Origin: Anthoceros angustus
Lineage: Eukaryota > Streptophyta > Anthocerotopsida > Anthocerotales > Anthocerotaceae
Reading direction: 5' to 3'
Assembly: GCA_010909165.1 (NCBI GenBank)
Contig: VJWM01000117.1
Location: 620,001 to 684,000, forward strand
DNA: 64,000 nucleotides
Below, piece after piece: positions 30,262 to 40,322 of this stretch. The notes below the pieces were generated by a model. It had not been told where the DNA came from, searched no databases, and saw only the letters and a list, made by a program, of their open reading frames with translations. The position numbers and the translations under genes are program-made. Each line of letters starts with the position of its first letter. The stretch's first letter is position 1.

Positions 30262-33200
30262 TTACAGCCGACCCTTACAGCTGCAACAACCAGCTGCGAA
30301 TCGATGCACACGGTACCCATCCCTTACAACAATGTCTCTCTGTTCAAGCCTTGACATGATCTCCGTGGAACTGTGGCAATCACTGCACATGCGTAGATTC
30401 TTAGTTACCACCAAAGGTGTCCCATTCGGAGTGTTCAGGAGACCAAAAGCCAGAGCTAGCTTCTCAGCATGCCCACAAAGCGCATCTTCCTTTTCCTTCT
30501 CACACAGTGGCTTCAACACCAGCTTTGTGTGAGGTACGTGGCCTCCTTCCTGCTTCACACGTGCATTCATGCTCTCTGCCATAAGCGAAATATCCTCTCT
30601 AGTTTCTCCTACCACAAACCTATGTACCTGCGTATTCACCTCGATGGTCGCCACTGCAGGTTTCTTGTTAGCTCCTGCCACCCTTCTCTGTGTTTCAATC
30701 CTGTCTACATCGGTCCACCTACCTGCATCTGCGTAGGCATTGGCCATGAGCACATGGGCGCATCCTGGGGTCCAGCCTAACAATGCGCTCAAAACACCAC
30801 CTCGCCCTATCTATATCCCCATGACTTTTGCACGCATTCAACAAAGTTATCAATCCCACAACATCATTTTGGCCCTCACATGACAATAGCATCTTCTCTG
30901 CCTCATCCAAATGCCCTGCACGCCCAAGAAGATCAATCATGCAGGTGCAATGCTGAATAGTAGGTTTGATGCCATGCTGTTCAGCCATGGAATCAAAGTA
31001 ACTGCGACCCTCGTGGACCAGTCCCTCATGACTGCATGCTGCTAAAAGGCAAGTAAAAGTAGCGCCATTAGGCTGAATCCCGGCAACCAACATTTCCTCA
31101 AAACAGGCTAGGGCCTTGTGACCTTTATCACAAGTACCATACCCAGATATCAGGGTCCATGTCACCACATCCTTTGTGTTCATGCTGTCAAAAACCTGGC
31201 GTGCATCTTCCAGTTCACCACATTTTGCATACATGTCCACCAGGCAGTTGCCCAAGTATACATCATCCAGCAGTCCTCTTTCGACAATCTGTGAGTGCAG
31301 CTGCCTGCCCTTCTGTAAGGCACCAGTGCTTGCACAGGCCTTCAGAGACCGCCAGAGCTAGCTTCTCAGCATGCCCACAAAGCGCATCTTCCTTTTCCTT
31401 CTCACACAGTGGCTTCAACACCAGCTTTGTGTGAGGTACGTGGCCTCCTTCCTGCTTCACACGTGCATTCATGCTCTCTGCCATAAGCGAAATATCCTCT
31501 CTAGTTTCTCCTACCACAAACCTATGTACCTGCGTATTCACCTCGATGGTCGCCACTGCAGGTTTCTTGTTAGCTCCTGCCACCCTTCTCTGCGTTTCAA
31601 TCCTATCTAAATCTTTCCACCTACCTGCATCTGCGTAGGCATTGGCCATGAGCACGTATGCGGGCGCATCCTGGGGGTCCAGCCTAACAATGCGCTCAAA
31701 ACACCACCTCGCCCTATCTATATCCCCATGACTTTTGCACGCATTCAACAAAGTTATCAATCCCACAACATCATTTTGGCCCTCACATGACAATAGCATC
31801 TTCTCTGCCTCATCCAAATGCCCTGCACGCCCAAGAAGATCAATCATGCAGGTGCAATGCTGAATAGTAGGTTTGATGCCATGCTGTTCAGCCATGGAAT
31901 CAAAGTGCTTGCGACCCTCGTGGACCAGTCCTCATGACTGCATGCTGCTAAAAGGCAAGTAAAAGTAGCGCCATTAGGCTGAATCCCGGCAACCAACATT
32001 TCCTCAAAACAGGCTAGGGCCTTGTGACCTTTATCACAAGTACCATACCCAGATATCAGGGTGGTCCATGTCACCACATCCTTTGTGTTCATCCTGTCAA
32101 AAACCTGGCGTGCATCTTCCAGTTCACCACACTTCGCATACATGTCCACAAGGCAGTTGCCCAAGTATACATCATCCAGCAGTCCTCTTTCGACAATCTG
32201 TGAGTGCAGCTGCCTGCCCTTCTGTAAGGCACCAGTGCTTGCACAAGCGTTCAGAAGGCAAGCAAAAGTAATACGACTAGCCAAGAGCAAGCCTCCCTGC
32301 TCCATTTCTCCATACATAACAAGCGCCTCATGCCCGAGCCCTTGCTGTGCATACCCAGCAATCAGGGCGGTCCATGTCACCACATCCTTTCTGGCCATGC
32401 TGTCAAAAACCTGGCGTGCATCTTTCAGTTCCCCACATTTTGCATACATGTCCACCAGACAGTTGCCAACAAACAAGTTGGTAGGAATGCCACTGTGCAA
32501 CACATCACAGTGCACTTTTCTGCCAGATTCCACGTCAGCGGCAAATGCGCAAGCCTGAAGGGCAGCTACAAAGACGTGACCATCAACCTTCGCTCCTGAC
32601 CTACGCATCCGATGGTACAGTTGTATGGCCTCTTGAGGCTTCCCATGTTTAGCATGGGCAGAGATTATGGAACACCACAAAAAGGAATCTGGTTTGCCCA
32701 CCCTGGTGAACACATCCATGGCCTCCTGCAGCCTACCTGCACATGCATACATGCGCAAGATATTGTTCCCCAAGTATGCATTCGACTCGTACCCAAGTTC
32801 GGCAATAAGATTATGAACTCGTCGACCCACAATCAAATCCTTCTTAGCTGTACACAGTCTTAGCACACCGTAAAACAGAGACTGAGAAATAGCAGAGTCT
32901 GTCTGCGCCAGAGATTCCAGGGCTACAACGGCCTCAATCAGCTTCCCCTGCTGACATAACCTGCGCACGGTTCCAGGCGTTACGACGCCTATTGCCGATC
33001 CTGCACGCCTCCCAGGTTCAGGTTTATCCAGACAGCTCGACCTGGAAGATGAAGCACCATGACCCATCTCCATATCCAAAGAAACGAGCTGGTCATCAAC
33101 CCAAGCTGCCTTGAGCAGGCTGTTTGGCCGCAGGACCTCACCGGACCCTTTAGGCCGGAAGTCAGGCGGACGGGAGCCTAGAAAAAAATGTTGCCACAAA

Positions 33201-33406
33201 TGCTCCTGCTTCTGATGATGGCCATCGCTGGAAAATCCGTCCCCTCCCACACATTTTCCCGGAAGTGGAAATGCTGGGCTCCTTACACTGCTGCACCTGG
33301 AAGCTTTGTGTGCAAGGGCGAGATGAGCGGGAGCTACTGGTAGAATCCCTGCACACACACCAAATTGTTGGGTCCAGACCGGGTCTGGTTGCCATACTGT
33401 TGCCAT
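30262..33406 (-). pseudogene. PPR-6: PPR-DYW:KP gene with a 902-bp duplicated 3' half and a damaged PDF motif
   Basis: ATG at 33404-33406 (MATVWQPDP). The PDF motif has lost its centre in frame: LWQHFFLGSRPPDFRPKGSG, without the DPTMWWDNRR block. PLS repeats run to about 31930, where a one-base loss (GTCCTC for GTCCCTC) shifts frame. The E region and the start of the DYW domain follow to HAEKLALA. At about 31347 the sequence then jumps back to ACASTGALQKGRQLHSQIVE and repeats the whole 3' half in a second copy (30262-31347), offset 902 bp. That copy itself has a frameshift near 30760 and ends CCSCKGRL, with TGA at 30262-30264. The locus cannot make a normal protein as it stands. Confidence 0.85.
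30440..32260. repeat. 902-bp internal tandem duplication in PPR-6
   Basis: CAGAGCTAGC occurs at 30451 and 31353, and the following 900 bases match closely. The breakpoint at 31341-31350 joins GCACAGGCCTTCAG (L1 repeat) to AGACCGCCAGAGCTAGC (DYW domain). The right copy is longer by several small gaps, for example GAGCACGTATGCGGGCGCAT against GAGCACATGGGCGCAT. Confidence 0.85.
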
Positions 33407-33443
33407 CGTTCAGGGACCACTGTTGGAAGAAGAGTCTAACAAC
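33407..33443 (-). promoter_or_regulatory. class A conserved 5' leader of PPR-6
   Basis: The reverse complement gives TTGTTAGACTCTTCTTCC then AACAGTGGTCCCTGAACG before the ATG, the same element as in PPR-2, -3 and -4. Confidence 0.5.
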
Positions 33444-34649
33444 ATTCGATGGCCGAATGCCCATTTACTGTGCATGGCCATACGCAACGGGCGTATAGGT
33501 AGTTTGGAGGAGCATGAAGAGGCAATGCGTGTGAACCCAAAACGCTGGAGGTGCTGATCATACACGCACGCTTCCAAGCACCGATCACCGATCCGGTGAT
33601 TCAGAAGGAAAAGATGTGCACCTAGTCTAATCCAAAGAAACATTGGATGACGATGTTGGTACGCCGTCAAAAAATACATGGAATCTGTTTCTTCTTATAC
33701 TTAAAGCTCAAATGAAAGCGTACCACTATAAAGACAGACGTCCATTGGACATCAGAGTCCAGATCAAAGGTACAGGTGGGATAGGTAGGTATGGATCAAA
33801 GGTAAAGGCGGACTATTCTACTTGTATATCGCCCACAGTCCATACATTATCCACGCCAGGTCTTCTGAACAATACGGCACCACCATTGTCAGGCTAGCGT
33901 TAAAGGGAAGAGACCCAGGTATGTATGCACTCCCAATCAAAGATGTGAAACTACAGGAGTATTCTGTGACATAACCAAACTTACCAGTTTTCTCTCGCTG
34001 GGGAGCTATGAAGCTGCATAACTGCAAGCAAGGTGAAGAAGCAAAATGTATCAGGTTGGACTGCCGGGACACGAATCTACCAACTGGTTGAGAATACAAG
34101 GGTCTTGATCCGTGCAAAGTGATCTGACGCAGGTTCCCTTCGAGCGAGCAGCATGTTTCGAGTCAGCATCCTATCTGCAAAACAGAAACGCAGGAAGCAC
34201 CATCATCACGGTGACATAAGGAAAAATCAGGTCTCAAGGCAGGACGTCTCGTAAACAACTCTCAATACCTGTCTCACACCCTTCTGGTCGGTCCGAACTC
34301 GAATCTACCAACTGGTTGGCCATGGACCCCAAAGTGATCTGACGCAGGTTCCCTTCGAGCGAGCAGCATGTTTCAGTCAGCATCCTATCTGCAAAACAGA
34401 AACGCAGGAAGCACCATCATCACGGTGACATAAGGAAAAATCAGGTCTCAAGGCAGGACGTCTCGTAAACAACTCTCAATACCTGTCTCACACCCTTCTG
34501 GTCGGTCCGAACTCGAGACCGTTACCATCCTTGAGAGGCATTTCCTGTCAGGGTTTTCACAGCCTGACACAACCTAATCACTCCTTGACGAATTTGCCTG
34601 TCTCCTTTCACCTGACAACCTGATCACTCCTTGATGATGGTTTACCTTA
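33444..34649. repeat. spacer, first copy of a duplicated block (33679-34649)
   Basis: The segment from GGAATCTGTTTCTTCTTATA at about 33679 recurs at about 35778-36760. Within each copy a unit of about 220 bp (TGATCTGACGCAGGTTCC ... TCGGTCCGAACTCGA) occurs twice, at 34120/34335 and 36200/36420. No gene seen. Small gaps distinguish all copies. Confidence 0.8.
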
Positions 34650-35778
34650 ATCACCAAGTATACATCATCCAGCAGTCCTCTTTCGACAATCTGTGAGTGC
34701 AGCTGCCTGCCCTTCTGTAAGGCACCAGTGCTTGCACAGGCCTTCAGAAGGCAAGCAAAAGTAAATATCAGCCAACAGGCCTCCTGCTCCATTTGTCCAT
34801 ACATAACAAGCGCCTCTTGCGAGCCCTTGCTGTGCATACCCAGCAATCAGGGCGGTCCATGTCACCACATCCTTTCTGGCCATGCTGTCAAAACCTGGCG
34901 TGCATCTTCCAGTTCACCACATTTTGCATACATGTCCACCAGGCAGTTGCCAACAAACGTTGGTAGAATCTGTGCAACACATCAGTGCACTTTCTGCCAG
35001 ATTCCACGTGCAAATGCGCAAGCCTTGAAGGCAGCTACAAAGACGTGACCATCAACCTTCCTCCTGACCTACATCCAGTCAGTTGTCCTTGTGGCCTTCT
35101 TGAGCCATATTTAGCATGGGCAGAGATTATGGAACACCACATCTGGTTTGCCACCCTGGTGAACACATCCATGGCCTCCACACCTACCTGCACATGCGTA
35201 GATTCTTCGTTACCACCAGAGGTGTCCCACTGGAGTGTTCAAGAGACCAAACGCCAGAGCTAGCTTCTCAGCATGCCCACAAAGCATCTTCCTTTTCCTT
35301 CTCACAGTGGCTTCAACACCAACTTTGTTTGAGGTACGTGGCCTCCTTCCTGCTTCAGACGTGCATTCGTGCTCTCTACCTTAAGCAATATCCTCTCCTT
35401 CTCCCACCCAAATCTATGTACCTGCTTATTCACCTCAATGGTCGCCACTGCAGGTTTCTTGTTAGCTCCTGCTACCCTTCTCTGTGTTTCAATCCTGTCT
35501 ACATCGGTCCACCTACCTGCATCTGCATAGGCATTGGCCATGAGCATACGCAGACGCTGAGGGTCCAGCCTAACAATGCTTTCAAAACACCACATCGCCC
35601 TCTCTATATCCCGTGACTTTTGCAGGCATTCAACAAAGACCTCAAGCCCCACATTACTTTGGCCCTCACATGACAGCATCTTCTCTGCCTCATCTAAATG
35701 GCCTGCACGCCCAAGAAGATCAATCATGCAGGTGTAATGCTCAATAGTAGGTTTGATGCCATGCTGTTCAGCCATGGA
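34650..35778 (-). pseudogene. rearranged PPR-DYW:KP gene fragment
   Basis: Read on the minus strand, it starts at MAEQHGIKPTIEHYTCMIDL (L2/S2) and runs through the E region and KKPAVATIEV into part of the DYW domain (to about 35197). It then jumps without a gap to an upstream part of a PPR gene (VFTRVGKP region), passes one full module and ends near GLLDDVYL at 34650. Many 1-4-base gaps break the frame. It lies between the two copies of the 33679/35778 block, as if duplicated together with them. Confidence 0.8.
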
Positions 35779-36856
35779 ATCTGTTTCTTCTTATACTTAA
35801 AGCTCAAATGAAAGCGTACCACTATAAAGACAGACGTCCATTGGACATCAGAGTCCAGATCAAAGGTACAGGTGGGATAGGTAGGTATGGATCAAGGTAG
35901 GCGGACTATTCTACTTGTATATCGCCCACAGTCCATACATTATCCACGCCAGGTCTTCTGAACAATACGGCACCACCATTGTCAGGCTAGCGTTAAAGGC
36001 AAGAGACCCAGGTATGTATGCACTCCCAATCAAAGATGTGACCAGGAGTATTCTGTGACATAACCAAACTTACCAGTTTTCTCTCGCTGTTTTGAAGCTG
36101 CATAACTGCAAGCAAGGTGAAGAAGCAAAATGTATCAGGTTGGACTGCCGACACGAATCTACCAACCAGAATACAAGGGTCTTGATCCGTGCAAAGTGAT
36201 CTGACGCAGGTTCCCTTCGAGCGAGCAGCATGTTTCGAGTCAGCATCCTATCTGCAAAACAGAAACTGCACCATCATCACGGTGACATGGAAAAATCAGG
36301 TCTCCAAGGCAGGACGTCTCGTAAACAACTCAATACCTGTCTCACACCCTTCTGGTCGGTCCGAACTCGAATCTACCAACTGGTTGAGAATACAAGGGTC
36401 TTGATCCGTGCAAAGTGATCTGACGCAGGTTCCTCAGCGAGCAGCATGTTTCGAGTCAGCATCCTATCTGCAAAACAGAAACGCAGGAAGCACCATCATC
36501 ACGGTGACATAAGGAAAAATCAGGTCTCCAAGGCAGGACGTCTCGTAAACAACTCTCAATACCTGTCTCACACCCTTCTGGTCGGTCCGAACTCGAGACC
36601 GTTACCATCCTTGGAGAGTGTCAGTTCCTCTCCTGTCCGAGCGTTTTCATACAGCCTGTCTCCTTTCACCTGACAACCTAATCACTCCTTGACGAATTTG
36701 CCTGTCTCCTTTCACCTGACAACCTGATCACTCCTTGATGATGGTTTACCTTAATCACCAAGTATATAGATGAAACTTGCAAGATCTCTTCTAAAAACTT
36801 CTTGCGTGATTGAGGAAAGTTGCACTAACAGTAGCAAGGCCAGTTCTTCATTATCC
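35779..36856. repeat. second copy of the 33679-34649 block
   Basis: It begins at the shared AATCTGTTTCTTCTTATACT joined directly to the PPR fragment at ATGGAATC (35776-35781), and ends near 36765 with the CTCCTTGATGATGGTTTACC sequence found at 34632. The remaining 90 bases are the PPR-7 3' flank. No gene seen. Confidence 0.8.
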
Positions 36857-39553
36857 TCACGGCCGACCCTTACAAGTGCAACAACCAGCTGTGAAACGAT
36901 GCACACGGTACCCATCCCTTACAACAATGTCTCTCTGCTCAATCTTTGACATGATCTCCGTGGAACTGTGGCAGTCGCTGCACATGCGTAGGTTCTTTGT
37001 TACCACCAGAGGTGTCCCACTCGGAGTGTTCAAGAGACCAAACGCCAGAGCTAGCTTCTCAGCATGCCCACAAAGCATGTCTTCCTTTTGCTTCTCACCC
37101 AGGGGCTTCAACACCAACTTTGTTTGAGGGACGTGGCCCCCTTCCAGCTCCAGACGTGCAGTCGTCCTCTCTACCTTAAGAGCAATATCCTCTCTCCTTC
37201 CTCCCACCCGAAATCTATGTACCTGCTTATTCACCTCAATGGTCGTGACTGCAGGTTTCTTGTTAGCTCCTGCTACCCTTCTCTGTGTTTCAATCCTGTC
37301 TACATCGGTCCACCTACCTGCATCTGCATAGGCATTGGCCATGAGCACATATGCGGTCGCGTCCTGGGGCTCCAGCCGAACAATGCTTTCAAAACACCAC
37401 ATTGCCCTCTGTATATCCCCATGACTTTTACAGGCATTCAACAAAGACCTCAAGCCCACAACATTACTTTGGACCTCACATGACAACAGCATCTTCTCTG
37501 CCTCATCTAAATGACCTGCACGCCCAAGAAGATCAATCATGCAATTGTAATGCTCACAAGTACGTTTGATGCCATGCTGTTGAGCCATGGAATCAAAGTG
37601 CTTGCGACCCTCGTGGACCAGTCCCGCATGACTGCATGCTACTAAGAGGCAAGTAAAAGTAGCATCATTAGGCGGAATACCAGAAGCTAACATCTGCTCA
37701 AAGCAAGCTAGTGCCTTGTGACCATCATCACAAGTACCATACCCAGAGATCAGGGCGGTCCATGTCACCACATCCTTTGTGGCCATGATGTCAAAAACCT
37801 GCCGTGCATCTTCCAGTTCACCACATTTTGCATACATGTCCAACAAGCAGGTGCACAGCACTGTGTTGTCCAACAATCCCCTTTCGACAATCTGCGAGTG
37901 CAGGTGCCTGCCCATTTGTAAGGCACCAGTGCTTCCACAGGCGTTCAGAAGGCAAGCAAGAGTAACATCGTCAGCTAAAATCAGGCCCGCCTCCTCCATT
38001 TGTCCATACAACTCAAGTGCCTCTTGGCCCAGTCCTTGCTGTGCATACCCAGAAATCAGCGCTGTCCATGTTACCACATCCTTTGTGGAAAGGCTGACAA
38101 AAACCTGGCGTGCAGCTTCCAGTTCACCACATTTTGCATACATATCCACCAGGCAGTTGCCCAAGACTACGTCATTCAGCAGTCCTCTTTCGACAATCTG
38201 TGAGTGCAGCTGCCTGCCCTTCTGTAGGGCACGAGTGCTTGCACAGGCCTTCAGAAGGCAAGCAAAAGTAACATGGTCAGCCAGAATCAACCCCTCCTGC
38301 TCCATTTGTCCATACAGAACAAGTGCCTCATGTCCGAGCCCTTGCTGGGCATATCCACCTATCAGGGAATTCCATGTCACCACATCCTTTGTGTTCATGC
38401 TGTCAAAAACATGGCGTGCATCTTTCAGTTCACCACATTTTGCATACCCAGATATCAGGGAATTCCATGTCACCACATCCTTTTTGGCCATGCTGTCAAA
38501 AACCTGGCGTGCATCTTTCAGTTCGCCACACTTTGCATACATGTCCACCAGGCAGTTGCCAACAAACAAGTCAGGAGGGACGCCACTGTGCAACACATCA
38601 CAGTGCACTTCTCTGCCAGATTCCAAATCGCCGGCAAATGCGCAAGCCTGAAGGGCAGCTACAAAGACGTGACCATTCGCCTTCACACCTGACCTACGCA
38701 TCTCATGGTACAGTTGTATGGCCTCCTTAGGTTTCCCGTGCTTAGCATGGGCAGATATTATGGAGAACCACATGAAGACATTTGGTTTCCCCACCCTGGT
38801 GAACACATCTATCGCCTCCTGCAGACTACCTCCACATGCATACATGCGCAAGATATGGTTCCCCAAGTATGCACTCGACTCGTACCCAAGTTTGGCAGTC
38901 AGATCATGAACTCGTCGCCCCACAACCAAATCCTTCTTAGCTGTACACAGTTTTAGCACAGTGTAAATCAGAGACTGAGAAATACCACACTTCGCCTGCG
39001 CTAGAGAATCCAGGGCTCCGACGGCCTCAAAAAGCTTCCCCTGCTGACATAACATGCTCACGGTGACAGCCGTTACGACGCCCATTTCCGGTCCTGCACT
39101 CGTCCCAGGTTCAGGCTTATCTGGAGAGCTCCACTGGGAAAGAGAGGCACCATCACCCATCAGCATATCCAAGGAAACCAGCTGCTCATCAACCCAAGCA
39201 GGCTTAAACAAGTTGTTCAACCACAGCACCTCGCCGGACCCCTTACGTCGGAAGTCAGGCGAACGGGAGCTCTGCTTGTCTCGTCTGTTGTCCAACCACA
39301 TGGTAGGGTCCAGAAAAAACTGTTGCCACAGGTGCTCCTGCTCCAGGCGACGACCATCGCTGGAAAATCCGTTCCCACCCACACATCTTCTCGGAAGTGG
39401 AAGTGCTGGGCTTCTTACACTGCTGCACCTGGAGGCTTTGTTTGCCAGGAGTTCACTCCCTGAAGTGATGTGAGCGGGAGCTCCTAGTAGCATCCTAGTA
39501 CACACACCAATTTGAAGGGTCCACAACAATTCTGGTTGCCATACTGTGGCCAT
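36857..39553 (-). CDS. PPR-7: intact PDF-motif + PLS PPR + E + DYW:KP protein (898 aa)
   Basis: The start is taken at 39551-39553 because MATVWQ matches all sisters and follows the conserved leader. The frame stays open 65 codons further upstream, but that part is leader sequence. Layout: transit-like N-terminus (1-70), PDF motif (75-125: LWQQFFLDPTMWLDNRRD, SPDFRRKGSGEVLWL, PAWVDEQL), PLS repeats from about 165 including one extra S-type repeat (SGYAKCGELKDARHVFDSM), then P2-L2-S2 and the E region. The DYW:KP domain has NKKPAVTTIEV (KP at 766-767), zinc ligands H830/E832 and C858-S-D-C861, second site VHRF...CTC, and tail CKGRP. All expected deaminase metal ligands are present. Predicted role: site-specific organelle RNA editing, of the U-to-C type if the KP association holds. 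Confidence 0.93.
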   Translation of the reverse strand: MATVWQPELLWTLQIGVCTRMLLGAPAHITSGSELLANKASRCSSVRSPALPLPRRCVGGNGFSSDGRRLEQEHLWQQFFLDPTMWLDNRRDKQSSRSPDFRRKGSGEVLWLNNLFKPAWVDEQLVSLDMLMGDGASLSQWSSPDKPEPGTSAGPEMGVVTAVTVSMLCQQGKLFEAVGALDSLAQAKCGISQSLIYTVLKLCTAKKDLVVGRRVHDLTAKLGYESSAYLGNHILRMYACGGSLQEAIDVFTRVGKPNVFMWFSIISAHAKHGKPKEAIQLYHEMRRSGVKANGHVFVAALQACAFAGDLESGREVHCDVLHSGVPPDLFVGNCLVDMYAKCGELKDARQVFDSMAKKDVVTWNSLISGYAKCGELKDARHVFDSMNTKDVVTWNSLIGGYAQQGLGHEALVLYGQMEQEGLILADHVTFACLLKACASTRALQKGRQLHSQIVERGLLNDVVLGNCLVDMYAKCGELEAARQVFVSLSTKDVVTWTALISGYAQQGLGQEALELYGQMEEAGLILADDVTLACLLNACGSTGALQMGRHLHSQIVERGLLDNTVLCTCLLDMYAKCGELEDARQVFDIMATKDVVTWTALISGYGTCDDGHKALACFEQMLASGIPPNDATFTCLLVACSHAGLVHEGRKHFDSMAQQHGIKRTCEHYNCMIDLLGRAGHLDEAEKMLLSCEVQSNVVGLRSLLNACKSHGDIQRAMWCFESIVRLEPQDATAYVLMANAYADAGRWTDVDRIETQRRVAGANKKPAVTTIEVNKQVHRFRVGGRREDIALKVERTTARLELEGGHVPQTKLVLKPLGEKQKEDMLCGHAEKLALAFGLLNTPSGTPLVVTKNLRMCSDCHSSTEIMSKIEQRDIVVRDGYRVHRFTAGCCTCKGRP

Positions 39554-39590
39554 CGTCCAGGAGCGCTGCCGGAAGATGAGTCTAACAACA
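39554..39590 (-). promoter_or_regulatory. class A conserved 5' leader of PPR-7
   Basis: The reverse complement reads TGTTAGACTCATCTTCCGGC then AGCGCTCCTGGACG before the ATG, matching the PPR-3 leader. Confidence 0.55.
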
Positions 39591-40322
39591 GACCTTGACA
39601 GTATGACCACACCATACGGGCTGGCTCCGATGAGCCTGAGGCTCCCAGTCTGAATGCAAACATGCACACCCATGGATGACTCCATTTTGACGTGACAGAC
39701 ATATGGGTGATGGTCTATTGGAGTCGCACAGGTCTTGAATGCAAACATGTTGCTCAGAGCGTTTTGATAATGTCACGACATGAGTGGCGGCGAGCGAATG
39801 CTGCATTTCATCAAGACTTTCGTTTGCCTGGCTGTCACTCCAGAAAAATTCAAAGCAGCTTGTGAAATGTGTTCAACTGCCCTCATCTGTGAGTAAAGTT
39901 GCAACCTATTACAGGTGTTCGTGTCTGGAGATTCCGTGCGCTTCCAGAGCTGCTGGCAGGCAGGACCACACTTCATCCAGTCTCTCACGGCAGGGACTGC
40001 AGATGCCGAGACCAGCATCGATCCTCGGGTCCTGGAGACCTGCAGATTCCCAGATCTTGCTTCCACAGATGCAAAACGCGAAGATGCAGTGCAAATGAGC
40101 ATCTTACAGTCTGAGGAGGATTAATAGTGCAAAATAGTGATGGTTCCAGATTAGAGAATCACAAGCTTCTTTATGATCTGTTGTGAAGAAATCAAGATTG
40201 TATCTCATGACTGTTATGATGTGAGGTGCAGGATTAGTGTTAGCCATCCATGTCCGCCATCCATGTCTCAGTTCAAACAGGAATGGGGTTAAACAAGCAC
40301 ATTCACCCTAAAACCAAGATTC
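39591..40322. other. spacer between PPR-8 and PPR-7
   Basis: No gene supported. Overlapping short open frames on both strands at 39770-40120 have no recognisable motif. The last 90 bases (CATCCATGTCTCAGTTCAAA, CAGGAATGGGGTTAA) belong to the conserved PPR 3' flank. Confidence 0.5.

Noticed and set aside
36857-39748. Using the upstream start at 39748 for PPR-7
   Set aside because: The extra 65 codons cover the conserved leader, and all sister proteins begin at MATVWQ or an equivalent.
39773-40124. Overlapping ORFs of about 60-110 codons on both strands at 39.8-40.1 kb
   Set aside because: No motif, no support from sister flanks, and all are mutually overlapping.
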